A stretch of DNA of 64,000 bases from Brachybacterium epidermidis (GTDB lineage Bacteria; Actinomycetota; Actinomycetes; Actinomycetales; Dermabacteraceae): NCBI RefSeq assembly GCF_015209585.1, contig NZ_JADEYR010000005.1, positions 124,001-188,000 of the forward strand. Direction: 5' to 3'. The notes under the pieces are model-generated. The model was not told where the DNA came from and made no database searches. It worked only from the letters and a program-made list of their open reading frames with translations. The position numbers and the translations under genes are program-made. Shown one piece after another: positions 1-9,325 of the stretch (positions within the stretch are counted from its first letter, which is position 1; each line of letters opens with the position of its first letter).

Positions 1-1378
1 TGACGGCCTTCGAGAGAGCGGGGTCGTGCAGCACGTCCAGCAGGGTCGCGGCCAGGCCGTAGGCACCGTCGGCCGCGGCGCTGCGGGCCAGGTCCGAGGT
101 GGCGGCCTTCGCGAACTCGCGGGTGTGCAGGGCCGTGTCGGGGTCGGCGATGCGGATCATCGGGTGGATGCCGGGCAGGCGGAAGCTGACGTTGCCGAAG
201 TCGGTGGAGGCGGCGAGGGTCTCGGAGACCACGCCGCGGGGCAGCGGGTCGCGGCCGCGGCGCCGCTGGGCCTCCACCCAGCGCCCGGTGAGGGTGGTGT
301 TGGTGCGCACCGGCAGGGACGGGGGCTGCTTGTCCCAGGTGACGGTGACGCCGCAGCTGGTCATCAGGGCGGCGCCGCGGGCCACGTCCTCGATGCGCCG
401 GGACAGGTCGCGCAGCGTCTCGGGGGCCAGGGACCGCACGTACAGGTCCAGTCGGGCCAGGTCGGGAATCACGCTGGCCCGGTCGCCGCCCTCGCGGATC
501 ACGGCGTGCACGCGGTCCGACGGCGGGATCTGCTGGCGAAGTAGTCCGATCCCCTGGTACATCAGGCTCGCGGCGTCCAGCGCGTTGCGGCCCATGAAGG
601 GCTGGGCGGAGGCGTGGGCGGTGCGGCCGTGGAACTCGACGGTGAGGGTGCGGCGGCCCAGCCAGGCGGTGTCGGCCACGTCGTGGCTGAAGGGGTGGGC
701 CATCACGGCCATGTCGATGTCGTCCCACGCGCCGCCGGCGGCCATGACCTCCTTGCCGGAGTGGCCCTCCTCAGCGGGGGTGCCCAGGTAGACGATGCGA
801 CCGGGCACGGCCGACGGGTCCTTCTTCGCCAGCGCCGCGAGGGCCAGGAACGCCCCCAGCCCCATCACGGCGATCACGTTGTGGCCGCAGCCGTGGCCGA
901 CGACCGGCAGGGCGTCGTACTCGGAGAGCACCGCGAGGGTGGGGGCGCCGGGCGCGGCAGCCGCGTCACTCTCGGCCCCGGTGGCGCCTTCCGCATCGGA
1001 CGCGGCGGCCCCGCGGATCTCGGCGCGGATGGCGGTCTCGACGCCGTGGGCGCCCAGCTCGGCCTCGATGCCGTGCTTGCGCAGCACCTCGACGATGGCC
1101 CTGCTGGACCGCACCTCCGCGAAGGCGACCTCGGGGTGCTCGTACAGGTCCAGCATCAGCTCGACCAGTTCGCCGTGGACGGCCTCGACCTCTGCCTCGA
1201 GCGCGTCGTGCAGCTGGGCGGGGGCGCCGGTGTGCTCGGAGCCCGCGTGACGACGGGTGCGCATCGCCGTGCGGGTCTGCGCCTCGAGCTGATCCACGTA
1301 GTCGGAGGACGGCGGGATCGGCTCGGCAGCGGGGAAGGTCGAGAGGTCCAGGAGGTCGCGGGGGTCACGGTCGGTCAT
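1..1378 (-). CDS. M20 family amidohydrolase (AbgB/PM20D2-like), 3' end outside window
   Basis: Reading from an ATG at 1378, the frame stays open to the window edge, giving about 459 residues with the C-terminus cut off. A GHGCGHN segment followed by an EEGHSGK segment carries the metal-binding His and Glu residues of the M20 family, and a central VMAHPFSHD/HGRTAHASAQP region matches the dimerisation domain of amidohydrolases that cleave N-acyl amino acids or p-aminobenzoyl-glutamate-like amides. It is likely cytoplasmic, as no signal peptide is visible. The exact substrate cannot be told. The start fits a leaderless transcript: a TATCCT box (minus strand) ends six bases before the ATG. It is transcribed away from the downstream neighbours as a separate unit. 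Confidence 0.88.
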   Translation of the reverse strand, partial: MTDRDPRDLLDLSTFPAAEPIPPSSDYVDQLEAQTRTAMRTRRHAGSEHTGAPAQLHDALEAEVEAVHGELVELMLDLYEHPEVAFAEVRSSRAIVEVLRKHGIEAELGAHGVETAIRAEIRGAAASDAEGATGAESDAAAAPGAPTLAVLSEYDALPVVGHGCGHNVIAVMGLGAFLALAALAKKDPSAVPGRIVYLGTPAEEGHSGKEVMAAGGAWDDIDMAVMAHPFSHDVADTAWLGRRTLTVEFHGRTAHASAQPFMGRNALDAASLMYQGIGLLRQQIPPSDRVHAVIREGGDRASVIPDLARLDLYVRSLAPETLRDLSRRIEDVARGAALMTSCGVTVTWDKQPPSLPVRTNTTLTGRWVEAQRRRGRDPLPRGVVSETLAASTDFGNVSFRLPGIHPMIRIADPDTALHTREFAKAATSDLARSAAADGAYGLAATLLDVLHDPALSKAV

Positions 1379-1384
1379 TGCCGC

Positions 1385-1390
1385 AGGATA
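1385..1390 (-). promoter_or_regulatory. -10 box of leaderless M20 amidohydrolase gene
   Basis: TATCCT on the minus strand, with six bases between it and the ATG at 1378, so the transcript probably starts at or next to the start codon. Confidence 0.5.
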
Positions 1391-1518
1391 ACGACCGGCC
1401 GTTGCGATCCGTGCCGGATGTCCGGGATCGACCGCTTCTGCGCGGGCGGCTCGCCGCCCCCGCTCAGGCCTGCCGCGAGCGCGTCGGCCTCGGCCCGGCG
1501 CGGGGCTGAGCAGGCCCA

Positions 1519-2229
1519 TCATCCGAGGTCAGCGGCGACCCCGGCGATGACCCCGGCCAGCTGCCGGGGTGCGCTCGCCATCGGCCAGTGCCCGCTGTCG
1601 AGATCCACGAAGCGCAGGTCCCGCACTGGCTCGAGCTCGGGCAGATCGCCGGCGGCCAGCCACTGACGGGCATCCTCGGGCGAGTACTCGGGGCACACCA
1701 TCGCCACCGGCACCTCGTGTCGACGCGGGTCGGTGTAGTGCACGGGGGCGCGGGTGACGGACTCGGGCACAGGGTGCATGCGGGCCTCGAGCCAGGCGCG
1801 GGCCCCGGCGTCGAGGTCGTCGCTGTCCGGCCCCGCGAATGCCTCCCAGCCGGGGAAGACGCTGACGCCGTCCGAGACCGGGGCGAAGCCCGCGTAGGCC
1901 TCTCCTTCGGGAGCGGGCATGCCGCCGATCATCACCACCGCGGCGACGTCGTCCACACGGCGGTCCGCCACCATCCAGGCGAGGGTGGAGGCCGCGGAGT
2001 GCCCCACTACCAGCACCCGGTCGTCGGCGGCGTCGATCGGGGCGAGGGCAGCCTCGAGCTGGTCGTCGAGGCCGGCGGCTGCCGCCGCGGGGGCCGCGCC
2101 GGGTGTGGCGGCACCCTGGCCGGGCAGGGTGAGGGGGAAGGGCCGGTGCAGGGCTTCGCGCAGCGGTCCCAGCACGGGCTCCCAGACGGAGCCGTCGAGC
2201 CACAGCCCGGGCAGCAGGATGATGTCCAT
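1519..2229 (-). CDS. alpha/beta hydrolase
   Basis: This 236-residue protein begins MDIILLPGLWLDGSVWEPVL, the typical first strand and oxyanion loop of a small alpha/beta hydrolase. The nucleophile elbow is GHSAAS (about residues 76-81), the acid is plausible near VCPEYSPED, and the catalytic His is in DSGHWPMAS near the C-terminus. It is probably a soluble esterase-like enzyme related to RsbQ/MenH-type hydrolases; the substrate is unknown. The frame is open 27 codons further upstream, but that extension is Arg/Ser-rich and unlike the family, so ATG 2229 was chosen. Confidence 0.85.
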   Translation of the reverse strand: MDIILLPGLWLDGSVWEPVLGPLREALHRPFPLTLPGQGAATPGAAPAAAAAGLDDQLEAALAPIDAADDRVLVVGHSAASTLAWMVADRRVDDVAAVVMIGGMPAPEGEAYAGFAPVSDGVSVFPGWEAFAGPDSDDLDAGARAWLEARMHPVPESVTRAPVHYTDPRRHEVPVAMVCPEYSPEDARQWLAAGDLPELEPVRDLRFVDLDSGHWPMASAPRQLAGVIAGVAADLG

Positions 2230-2430
2230 GGAGGAAGTGTGCACCCCTTGACCAGCGGACGCCAGGGGCTCACGCTGGCTCCGCCGGCCCGACCAGTCGC
2301 GCCCATCCACCAGGAGCGGCCATGAACGAGGACGGTCCCCTCGCCACCGGCGTTCGCGATGCCGACGGCATACGCGATTCCGGCGGGTGCGCTGTGCTCC
2401 TGACCGTCATCGGCGTGCGCGTGCCCGCAG

Positions 2431-3352
<922 letters not shown>

Positions 3353-3652
3353 TCACGCCTCCCACGCCGTGAGCTCATCCTCCGGCAGCTCGTCGAAGAA
3401 GCTCTCGGGGAGTGTGTAGGAGATGAACCCGAAGGGACGGGCCTCCAGATCAGAGCGCAGCGGTGCCAGGCGGGCGACCTGCCGGTCCCCCCGGGCGATC
3501 GTCACCTCGGCACCGCTCTCCACCTCCCGCAGCAGTGCAGACAGCTGCGTCTTCGCGTCCTGCACCTTCACCACGCGAGGGGCATCGTGATCTGCCGTGG
3601 CACCGGAACTCTCCGTTGCCCCCTTCTGCACTGCCCCACCCTGGACCCTCAT
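3353..3652 (-). CDS. Phd/YefM-family antitoxin
   Basis: The core VVKVQDAKTQLSALLREVESGAEVTIARGDRQVARLAPL matches the Phd/YefM DNA-binding antitoxin fold, followed by a tail (PFGFISYTLPESFFDELPEDELTAWEA) that would wrap the PIN toxin. It lies immediately upstream of the toxin. The annotated ATG at 3652 gives a 26-residue N-terminal extension that is not typical of the family, and the GGAG before it is too close to be a good ribosome site. A start at one of the GTG codons at residues 27-28 (about 3572) would give a standard 73-residue antitoxin and is a serious alternative. Confidence 0.85.
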   Translation of the reverse strand: MRVQGGAVQKGATESSGATADHDAPRVVKVQDAKTQLSALLREVESGAEVTIARGDRQVARLAPLRSDLEARPFGFISYTLPESFFDELPEDELTAWEA

Positions 3653-3740
3653 CCTCCAAGGCTAAAAGCTCGAACCACCCTGGTCAACCGATCTGGTCAA
3701 CTGCGGAATGCACACCCGCGGGAACTGGGCGACGAAGGGC

Positions 3741-3772
3741 GGTGCCCCACCGGACGCATCCGATGGGGCACC
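3741..3772 (-). terminator. strong hairpin downstream of the DUF981 gene
   Basis: GGTGCCCCA pairs perfectly with TGGGGCACC, and the loop contains a further CGGA/TCCG stem. It sits 23 bases beyond the stop of the minus-strand gene ending at 3795. No U-tract follows, as is common for actinobacterial terminators. Confidence 0.6.
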
Positions 3773-3794
3773 GCAGCAGGAAGGGCACAGCAGG

Positions 3795-4658
3795 TCAGGG
3801 GCGCATGCCCAACTCGAGCTCGTTCACGATCATTCCCACATGGGTGTAGTAGTTCAGCGCACCGAACAGCAGCAGGAACAGGCCCGCCGTTACAAGGAGA
3901 GCCACCACGAGCTTGGCCAGGCCCGGCACGACGGCCTGCTCGGTCGCAGCCGCGGCACGCGCGGCCTCGGCGTCGGACTCACGATCCGCAGCGCCGTCGG
4001 CGTCGGTCGCATGGGCACCGGCGGCGCGCTTGCCCGTGGAGGAGGCCTGGGTCACCACATGGGGGTAGCGGTGCGCATTGGCGTCGACCACGCCGTGCAT
4101 GGCGAAGGGGAACAGCGCCGCGGCGATGCCGATGATCCCGTACAGGCCGGAGATGATCGCGGCCTCGAACCAGGGCCACTTGGCGAAGTAGCCGGAGATC
4201 GGCTCCCACTCGGGGGCGGCGAACAGGGTGTAGATGTTACCCGCGAACAGGATGGCGATGCAGGCCAGGCCCATGCCCACGATGAACGGGGTGAGCGGGC
4301 GCAGTGTCTCGAAGAAGTCCCGCAGGGGGTTGGTGGAGGCGCGCAGCTCGTCGCGGCGGCGCCACAGGAAGAAGGCCAGTGCGGCCATCAGCAGGCCGAA
4401 GGCCAGGGCGGGCTCGCCGAAGATGATGTTGTCGAAGGGGAGCTCCTCCAGCGGCCACACCAGGGTCATGTGCAGGCCGGTGGTGATGAGCACGGCGGCC
4501 AGCACGCCGAAGCTGAGGGCCCAGCCGTCGTAGGCGACGGGGCGGAGGGCGCCGTCGGCCGCGGGCCTGCGCATGCCCAGCAGTTCCCGCAGGAAGAGGA
4601 CCAGAGTGAGCAGGCCGGCGCCCGCGGCGATGGCCATGATGGTGTTGTAGATGATCAC
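3795..4658 (-). CDS. DUF981-like integral membrane protein
   Basis: The 287-residue protein has about seven hydrophobic segments: near residues 5-27, 45-65, 85-98, 120-148, 165-180 and 245-268. A charged loop rich in Ala/Asp/Arg (about 195-240) precedes the last one. The order and the GWALSFGVLAAVLITTGLHM and WPWFEAAIISGLYGI motifs recall the uncharacterised DUF981 family of actinobacterial membrane proteins; this assignment is from memory. Function is unknown. The GTG at 4658 lies six bases after a TATGTT box, again a leaderless arrangement, and a hairpin follows the stop. Confidence 0.75.
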   Translation of the reverse strand: MIIYNTIMAIAAGAGLLTLVLFLRELLGMRRPAADGALRPVAYDGWALSFGVLAAVLITTGLHMTLVWPLEELPFDNIIFGEPALAFGLLMAALAFFLWRRRDELRASTNPLRDFFETLRPLTPFIVGMGLACIAILFAGNIYTLFAAPEWEPISGYFAKWPWFEAAIISGLYGIIGIAAALFPFAMHGVVDANAHRYPHVVTQASSTGKRAAGAHATDADGAADRESDAEAARAAAATEQAVVPGLAKLVVALLVTAGLFLLLFGALNYYTHVGMIVNELELGMRP

Positions 4659-4664
4659 TCAATC

Positions 4665-4670
4665 AACATA
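4665..4670 (-). promoter_or_regulatory. -10 box of leaderless DUF981 gene
   Basis: TATGTT on the minus strand, six bases before the GTG start at 4658. Confidence 0.5.
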
Positions 4671-4781
4671 CCCGCGGCGGGTTCTCGGTAGGTCCGACGG
4701 TGGTGTCTGATCGCTCAACAGCGCGGCGCGAGACCCCGCCGTCTGCAGGAGCCCCGCACCGCCAGCGACCGTCGGTCCCGA

Positions 4782-5093
4782 TCAGCTGCGGATCGAGCGG
4801 GTCAGCGCCGCTCCGGCACCGAGGATCATCAGCACGCCCAGGGCGATCACCCAGCCGACGTTGTGGACGAGCAGATCCGGAAGCACGGCCGCACCGTAGA
4901 AGGAGGCCGGGATCGCATCGGTCACGGGCCCCTCACCGAGCTGCAGCATGCCGGAGCGAACGGCATCGACGGCGGTGGCGGCCATGATCAGCGCGGCCAG
5001 CACGATCGTGGTCAGCAGACCGGCGGTGCGCAGGCCGTCGAAGGCGGGGGCAGGGCGGGCGCTCGGGGCGGTCTTCGTGGTGGGGGTGGTCAT
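4782..5093 (-). CDS. small membrane protein of unknown function
   Basis: The 103-residue protein has a Thr/Pro/Ala-rich cytoplasmic N-terminus (about 20 residues), a first membrane segment [20 protein letters not shown], an extracellular loop and a second segment [19 protein letters not shown]. The ATG at 5093 has a good ribosome site (AGGAAGGGAAG). No family was recognised. It shares orientation with the DUF981 gene 123 bases downstream and may be co-transcribed with it. Confidence 0.7.
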   Translation of the reverse strand: MTTPTTKTAPSARPAPAFDGLRTAGLLTTIVLAALIMAATAVDAVRSGMLQLGEGPVTDAIPASFYGAAVLPDLLVHNVGWVIALGVLMILGAGAALTRSIRS

Positions 5094-5268
5094 CGTCTTC
5101 CCTTCCTCTCAGGGGGCGTCGTTCGTCCGTACGGGAATCACTCTTCCGCGACTGCGGCCGTCCGGGCAGAGCGCTCTGTCACCACTGTCCCCTCACATAT
5201 GTCACCGGTACCTCGGATCCGCTGCCGCTTGAGGACCCTCCGCGTCCTCGCATCCCCCGGGCCTCCGG

Positions 5269-5274
5269 TAGATT
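5269..5274 (+). promoter_or_regulatory. -10 box of leaderless upp
   Basis: TAGATT, seven bases before the upp ATG at 5282; no ribosome binding site lies between. Confidence 0.55.
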
Positions 5275-5281
5275 CGGGGCC

Positions 5282-5920
5282 ATGCGCGTCCTCGAGATCG
5301 ACCACCCGCTCGTCGCCCACAAACTGACGGTGCTGCGCGACCGCTCCACGCACTCCTCCGTGTTCCGCCAGCTCGCCGACGAACTGGTGACGCTGCTGGC
5401 CTACGAGGCCACCCGCAACGTGGCCGTGGCCCCGGTGCAGATCGAGACCCCGGTGACCGAGATGACCGGCACCAAGCTGTCCCGTCCCAAGCCCATGGTG
5501 GTGCCGATCCTGCGCGCGGGCCTGGGCATGCTGGACGGGCTCACCCGCCTGCTGCCCACCGCCGAGGTGGGCTTCCTGGGCATGGTGCGCAACGAGCAGA
5601 CCCTCGAGGTCACCACCTACGCCAACCGCCTGCCCGAGGACCTCTCCGGCCGCCAGTGCTTCGTGCTGGACCCGATGCTGGCCACCGGCCACACCCTGAT
5701 CGCCGCGTGCGAGTACATCCACGAGCGGGGCGCCCGGGACATCACGTGCGTGACCCTGCTGGCCGCCCCGGAGGGGCTGAAGGCCATGCAGGAAGCGGTG
5801 GATCCGTCCATCGACCTCACCATCGTCACCGCCGCGATCGACGAGAAGCTCAACGAGAAGGGCTACATCGTCCCCGGTCTGGGCGATGCAGGCGACCGCC
5901 TCTTCGGCGTGGTCGACTGA
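5282..5920 (+). CDS. upp: uracil phosphoribosyltransferase
   Basis: Upp converts uracil and PRPP to UMP in pyrimidine salvage. The 212-residue length is standard. The PRPP-binding loop [11 protein letters not shown] (residues 128-138) and the uracil-binding C-terminus ([18 protein letters not shown]) are intact, as are HKLTVLRD near the N-terminus and PILRAGLGM at 75-83. The usual loop reads ATGG(S/T); here His replaces the second Gly, a minor variant. The start is leaderless (TAGATT seven bases upstream), supporting ATG 5282. It stands alone between a divergent membrane gene and a regulatory region. Confidence 0.97.
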   Translation: MRVLEIDHPLVAHKLTVLRDRSTHSSVFRQLADELVTLLAYEATRNVAVAPVQIETPVTEMTGTKLSRPKPMVVPILRAGLGMLDGLTRLLPTAEVGFLGMVRNEQTLEVTTYANRLPEDLSGRQCFVLDPMLATGHTLIAACEYIHERGARDITCVTLLAAPEGLKAMQEAVDPSIDLTIVTAAIDEKLNEKGYIVPGLGDAGDRLFGVVD

Positions 5921-6033
5921 CACCCCCGCTCGGACCCAGCCCCTGTCCCGCTCCGCGATCCTGCGCCGCGCCGCCGGCGGTGTCGCGCCGGGCGGGCGCC
6001 TGGTGCTGCGCCGCTGCAGCTGATCCGCCCGGG

Positions 6034-6090
6034 CTCCGATTCGCCCTGCCTCCGTTTCGCACCGTCTCCGTTTCACAGTGTGAACACTGT
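6034..6090 (+). promoter_or_regulatory. direct repeats and overlapping palindromes upstream of the Met-rich ORF
   Basis: Three near-copies of CTCCGTTTCGC begin at 6034, 6050 and 6066, an exact 16-base period. They run into ACAGTGT-GA-ACACTGT (6075-6090), a perfect 7-2-7 inverted repeat, overlapped by TTCACA-G-TGTGAA (6072-6084). The block ends 36 bases before the ATG at 6127. It looks like an operator; the binding protein is unknown. Confidence 0.5.
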
Positions 6091-6126
6091 CTTGCCCTTC
6101 AAGCGTCCCGGGTGCATGATCGCCGC

Positions 6127-6237
6127 ATGACATCGATCGCCGTTCGCGTCGAGGCCGCCATCCGGGTGGCCTCCGCCATGATGCGCTCGATGATGATGAT
6201 GATGATGCAGATGATGCAGCGTCAGCCGAGCCTCTGA
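6127..6237 (+). CDS. methionine-rich 36-residue ORF, candidate leader peptide
   Basis: The ORF runs from ATG 6127 to TGA 6237. Its second half reads MMRSMMMMMMQMMQ, so ten of fourteen consecutive codons are ATG, encoded by a run of ATG triplets. It is positioned between an operator-like block and an orphan winged-helix regulator that starts 168 bases downstream. The arrangement recalls attenuator leader peptides, in which a run of one amino acid senses charged tRNA. No clear ribosome site is seen, and no homologue is known to me. It could also be a translated small protein or a chance repeat. Confidence 0.4.
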   Translation: MTSIAVRVEAAIRVASAMMRSMMMMMMQMMQRQPSL

Positions 6238-6404
6238 GCGCTCGAGACACCTCCGGGGTCGGCTGACAGGAGCCGGCCGGAAGGCGCGGGTTCCAGGTGC
6301 CACCGGGAGCACACCCCGCAGATCCGCCACCGTGCGTCGATCACCGGGATCCCGGGTCCACCATCCGCCGCGCCCACCGCGCCGCACCCCGGAGAACTTG
6401 CATC

Positions 6405-7211
6405 ATGACCATCGCACTGGACCGCACCACCTCTCACCCCCTGCCCACCCGTGGGGCGACCGCCTCCCACGACCTGCGCCTGTCGACCCCCTCTTCCCCG
6501 CGCACCGACCGCGGCGGCCGGCCCTCCCCGGCGCCCGCCCACGCCCGGGCCCTGCCCTCCGGCGAGAACGGCGTGACCATCACCGTCTCGGTCACCCTGC
6601 CCTCCGGCACCGGTGACGTCGAGGCCGCCCTGCTGGCCGACAACCTGCGCGCTCAGGCCACCCGCCTCACCTCGGCCCGCCGCGGGCTCACCACGGTGAC
6701 GGTGACCAGCCCGCGCCCCTTCGTGGCCGCGCCCCAGCGAGAAGGCGCTGCCTCCCACTCGTCAGCAGGCCGCGATCAGCCCGCTGCGCCCGCGCCGCAC
6801 CGGCACCGTCCCCCCACCTCCCCGGCCCGTCGGGATGCGGAGAACGCACGCCGACGCGCCTTCGCGGCGACCGCCGTCAGCCCCTCGAGCCCCTCCGCCC
6901 CGGGGGACAGCGCCCTGGTGCTGGACCTGTACGGCAGGCGCGTGCGGATCGACGGCCAGGACGTGGACCTCACCTACAAGGAGTTCGAGCTGCTGGCCCA
7001 CCTGGCGCGCAATGCCCGTCGAACCGTCTCCCGCGAGGAGCTCATGACCACCGTGTGGTCCGACGCCCCCGCCGAGACCGGTGAGCGCACCGTGGACGTG
7101 CACGTACGGCGGCTGCGCACCAAGCTGGGCCGCTACCGCAAGCTGGTCTCCACCGTGCGCGGTACCGGGTACCGCCTGGACCCGGGCAGCGACGTGGCCA
7201 TCCTGGGCTGA
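6405..7211 (+). CDS. orphan OmpR/PhoB-type winged-helix DNA-binding protein
   Basis: This 268-residue protein ends in a complete Trans_reg_C domain (about residues 168-262): DLYGRRVRIDGQDVDLTYKEFELLAHLARN, then VSREELMTTVW and RTVDVHVRRLRTKLGRYRKLVSTVRGTGYRL. There is no receiver domain; instead the first half is a Ser/Pro/Thr-rich tail, a short folded stretch (VTITVSVTLPSGTGDVEAALLADNL) and a disordered linker. It therefore cannot be a standard response regulator and no kinase gene lies beside it. ATG 6405 has GGAGA ten bases upstream. It is preceded by the Met-rich ORF. Confidence 0.88.
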   Translation: MTIALDRTTSHPLPTRGATASHDLRLSTPSSPRTDRGGRPSPAPAHARALPSGENGVTITVSVTLPSGTGDVEAALLADNLRAQATRLTSARRGLTTVTVTSPRPFVAAPQREGAASHSSAGRDQPAAPAPHRHRPPTSPARRDAENARRRAFAATAVSPSSPSAPGDSALVLDLYGRRVRIDGQDVDLTYKEFELLAHLARNARRTVSREELMTTVWSDAPAETGERTVDVHVRRLRTKLGRYRKLVSTVRGTGYRLDPGSDVAILG

Positions 7212-7246
7212 GGCTCAGGAGCGCCCCTGCTCAGCGGCTCTCCTGC

Positions 7247-7801
7247 TCAGGGGCCGTCCTGGCCGTCCAGCAGCACCGCGCCCCCGACGCGCGCCAGGTC
7301 ACGGCCGGTGATGAGGAAGCGGTGGTACTCCTCGGTGGGTACGAAGTCGAAGAGGCCGGTGCGCTCGCTGCCGTCCCGCAGGGTGATGCTCCACCGCCCG
7401 CGGGTGCCCCCGACGTTCATCACGGTGGCGCGCGATCCCTCGGGCAGGGCGTCCAGCGGGGTCTCCGCCGCACGCAGCAGGTCGATGCGGTCGATCTGCT
7501 GCCAGGGGATCGTGGGCCCGTCGGCCGCGGTGGCCCCGGTGTGGTCCAGGCGCAGGTGCGGGTCGCCTGATCGCAGCGCCTTCTGGCCGCGGCGGGGGCG
7601 GGACCACAGTGCCCGCGTCCCGGCGGCCAGGACCACGGCGGGGATCAGCAGAAGCAGGCCCCAGCGGGTGCCGAACCAGCCGATGTACAGCGCGGCGAAG
7701 GCGAAGAACGCGCCGATCAGCAGCAGGAGCAGCGCTGGTCCGCGGGACAGCCGACGCACGGCGTCGACCCGACCGGCCTCGGGGCTCAGGGAGACGTTCA
7801 C
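7247..7801 (-). CDS. membrane protein of unknown function with PH-like C-terminal region
   Basis: The 184-residue protein has two hydrophobic segments (about residues 24-42 and 48-64), then a basic stretch and a soluble domain of about 110 residues. The domain includes HLRLDHTGATAADGPTIPWQQIDRIDLL, a beta-rich pattern like bacterial PH/YcxB-type membrane-associated domains; this is inference from texture. The start is a GTG at 7801 with GGCGGG just upstream. It converges on the winged-helix gene, with a GCCCCTG/CAGGGGC inverted repeat (7223-7254) across the junction that could terminate both. Confidence 0.7.
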   Translation of the reverse strand: MNVSLSPEAGRVDAVRRLSRGPALLLLLIGAFFAFAALYIGWFGTRWGLLLLIPAVVLAAGTRALWSRPRRGQKALRSGDPHLRLDHTGATAADGPTIPWQQIDRIDLLRAAETPLDALPEGSRATVMNVGGTRGRWSITLRDGSERTGLFDFVPTEEYHRFLITGRDLARVGGAVLLDGQDGP

Positions 7802-8458
7802 CCCGCCATGGTCTCAGGCGCAACCGCCTCGTCTCAGGCGCGGCGCATCCCCCTGGAACGGGACGAGCGGCCCGGAGCTCTGCGCCGACAGTGTCGGGGG
7901 CTCACGGACCGCTCGTCATGCCTGTCGTCCGTCAGGGGTGGGTGCGGGCGAACAGGCTGGACGGGCTGCCAAAGGTGGGGGGAACCTGGCGTAGTGCCCG
8001 TCCGGCCGCTCCCCGTGAGGGGGGTCTCGAGAAGCGGCACATCTATGAAGTTGTCAGGTGCATGAAACCCGCGGTTTCAGGAGCACGACGGGGACACTAT
8101 CAGGCCCACCGGGAAGTTTCGCCTTCAAGCACTGTCTACCCCACCACACCTCTGGATCCGGCTCTCATGCATGCGGTGCGCACCCGTTCCTCAGCCGCAG
8201 CCACAGATCGCGCGAGGATCGTGCGAGCACTGCGCACACGGTCGAGTCTAGACCGCAGGGCCCCGGCTGTAAACGCTCACGGGACGATTGTTCCCGCAGG
8301 TAGAAGCGGGGCTGACGATCCTCCACCGGGGTCTCGAGCGCGGCAAGGGATGGTCAATTCTCCGCCAAGCACGGCGCGCCTTCCCCACCGCGCCGCCATA
8401 TCCCCCGGGTAGAGGTCAGCGGGGGCGCCATCTCTTTGCTCACCGGCGGTGCCGTGCC
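7802..8458. other. 657-bp interval with no recognised gene
   Basis: No convincing coding frame, tRNA or known structured RNA was seen. Two secondary structures stand out: GCCGCT-CCCCgtgaGGGG-AGCGGC (8005-8038) and the perfect TGAAACC-cgc-GGTTTCA hairpin or operator (8063-8079). Local G+C is lower around 8100-8300 than in neighbouring genes. Confidence 0.5.
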
Positions 8459-9205
8459 TCACCAGCGCAGGGTGAGCGCGGTCGCGTCGTCGTGGATCTT
8501 GCGGGGACGCCGCGCGGGATCGAGAGCGCGCTCAGCGGCCCGCAGCTGCTCGAGCAGTTCCTCCGGCGCGGTGAGCAGGGTCTCGCTGAGAGAGGCGGGC
8601 GTGTGCAGGCCCAGCCGGTCGATCGCACGCGTGATGCCATCGCTGACCAGGTGCACGGCCCGCAGGTCCGCGAGGGGCACGCTGCCGGTCAGGGCCTCGT
8701 CGGCGGCCTCCGGCTCGTGCCGGGCCAGCCAGAAGCCGCCGGGGGCGTTGCGCATCGCCTCGACGGAGGGCGCGGAGTGGTCGGCGAGGACCAGATGGTC
8801 GACCCGGTCGTCGGTGATGCGGCGCACGGTGCCGTCGCGGTGGTGCAGCAGCACGGAGGAGTCGCACAGCACCAGGTGCTCGAGCCGGTCCTCGCACCGG
8901 CGCACGGCCACCACGGTGGCCGACGGCGACCCGGCGTCCAGATCGCACTGATCGGCGTGCAGGTCCCGCACCGCGGTGATGGCATCGGCGAGGGCCTCGC
9001 GCAGGGTGCGTGCGGGATCGCTGGCGCGCAGCAGCAGGTGAGCGGCCAGGGTGTGGGAGTACCAGGCCACCGAGTGGTGGCAGCCGGCACGGAACCGCTG
9101 CGGGACCCCGGCCCCGTCGAGCACCACGGCGACCTCGCCCAGCACACCGGCGGCGTCCTCGTCGGCGCCCGGGAGGGCCTCGTCGGTGAGCAGATGAGCG
9201 CGCAC
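8459..9205 (-). CDS. PP2C-type protein phosphatase
   Basis: The 248-residue protein resembles metal-dependent PP2C phosphatases: AGCHHSVAWYSHTLAAHLL near the N-terminus, ATVVAVRRCEDRLEHLVLCDSSVLL as the central beta-sandwich strand, LVSDGITRAID (the conserved xSDG motif) around residue 190, and HDDATALTLRW at the C-terminus (the DDxTxxxL motif). It lacks the classical N-terminal GDG motif, and several acidic metal ligands seem substituted, so catalytic competence is uncertain. The GTG at 9205 follows a TACAGT box by six bases. It diverges from the MinD-like ATPase and could act on targets of the kinase at 17-18 kb. Confidence 0.75.
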   Translation of the reverse strand: MRAHLLTDEALPGADEDAAGVLGEVAVVLDGAGVPQRFRAGCHHSVAWYSHTLAAHLLLRASDPARTLREALADAITAVRDLHADQCDLDAGSPSATVVAVRRCEDRLEHLVLCDSSVLLHHRDGTVRRITDDRVDHLVLADHSAPSVEAMRNAPGGFWLARHEPEAADEALTGSVPLADLRAVHLVSDGITRAIDRLGLHTPASLSETLLTAPEELLEQLRAAERALDPARRPRKIHDDATALTLRW

Positions 9206-9211
9206 GCTGCC

Positions 9212-9217
9212 ACTGTA
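9212..9217 (-). promoter_or_regulatory. -10 box of leaderless PP2C gene
   Basis: TACAGT on the minus strand, six bases before the GTG start at 9205. Confidence 0.5.
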
Positions 9218-9325
9218 GGTGCACGAATGCCGCAGGTCGACCGTAGAGTGGTGCGGTCACCGAGCACACCGCATCGGGGACGGATCCGGGCCCACGCGGG
9301 CCGCAGTCGTGGAAGGGACCGATCG

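Noticed and set aside
7223-7254. Inverted repeat as strong terminator between the winged-helix gene and its neighbour
   Set aside because: Only 7 bp with an 18-base loop and overlapping a stop codon; mentioned but not listed as a feature.
8288-9325. Long upstream extension of the MinD-like frame
   Set aside because: It is antisense to the PP2C gene and has shadow composition; ATG 9326 has a strong ribosome site.
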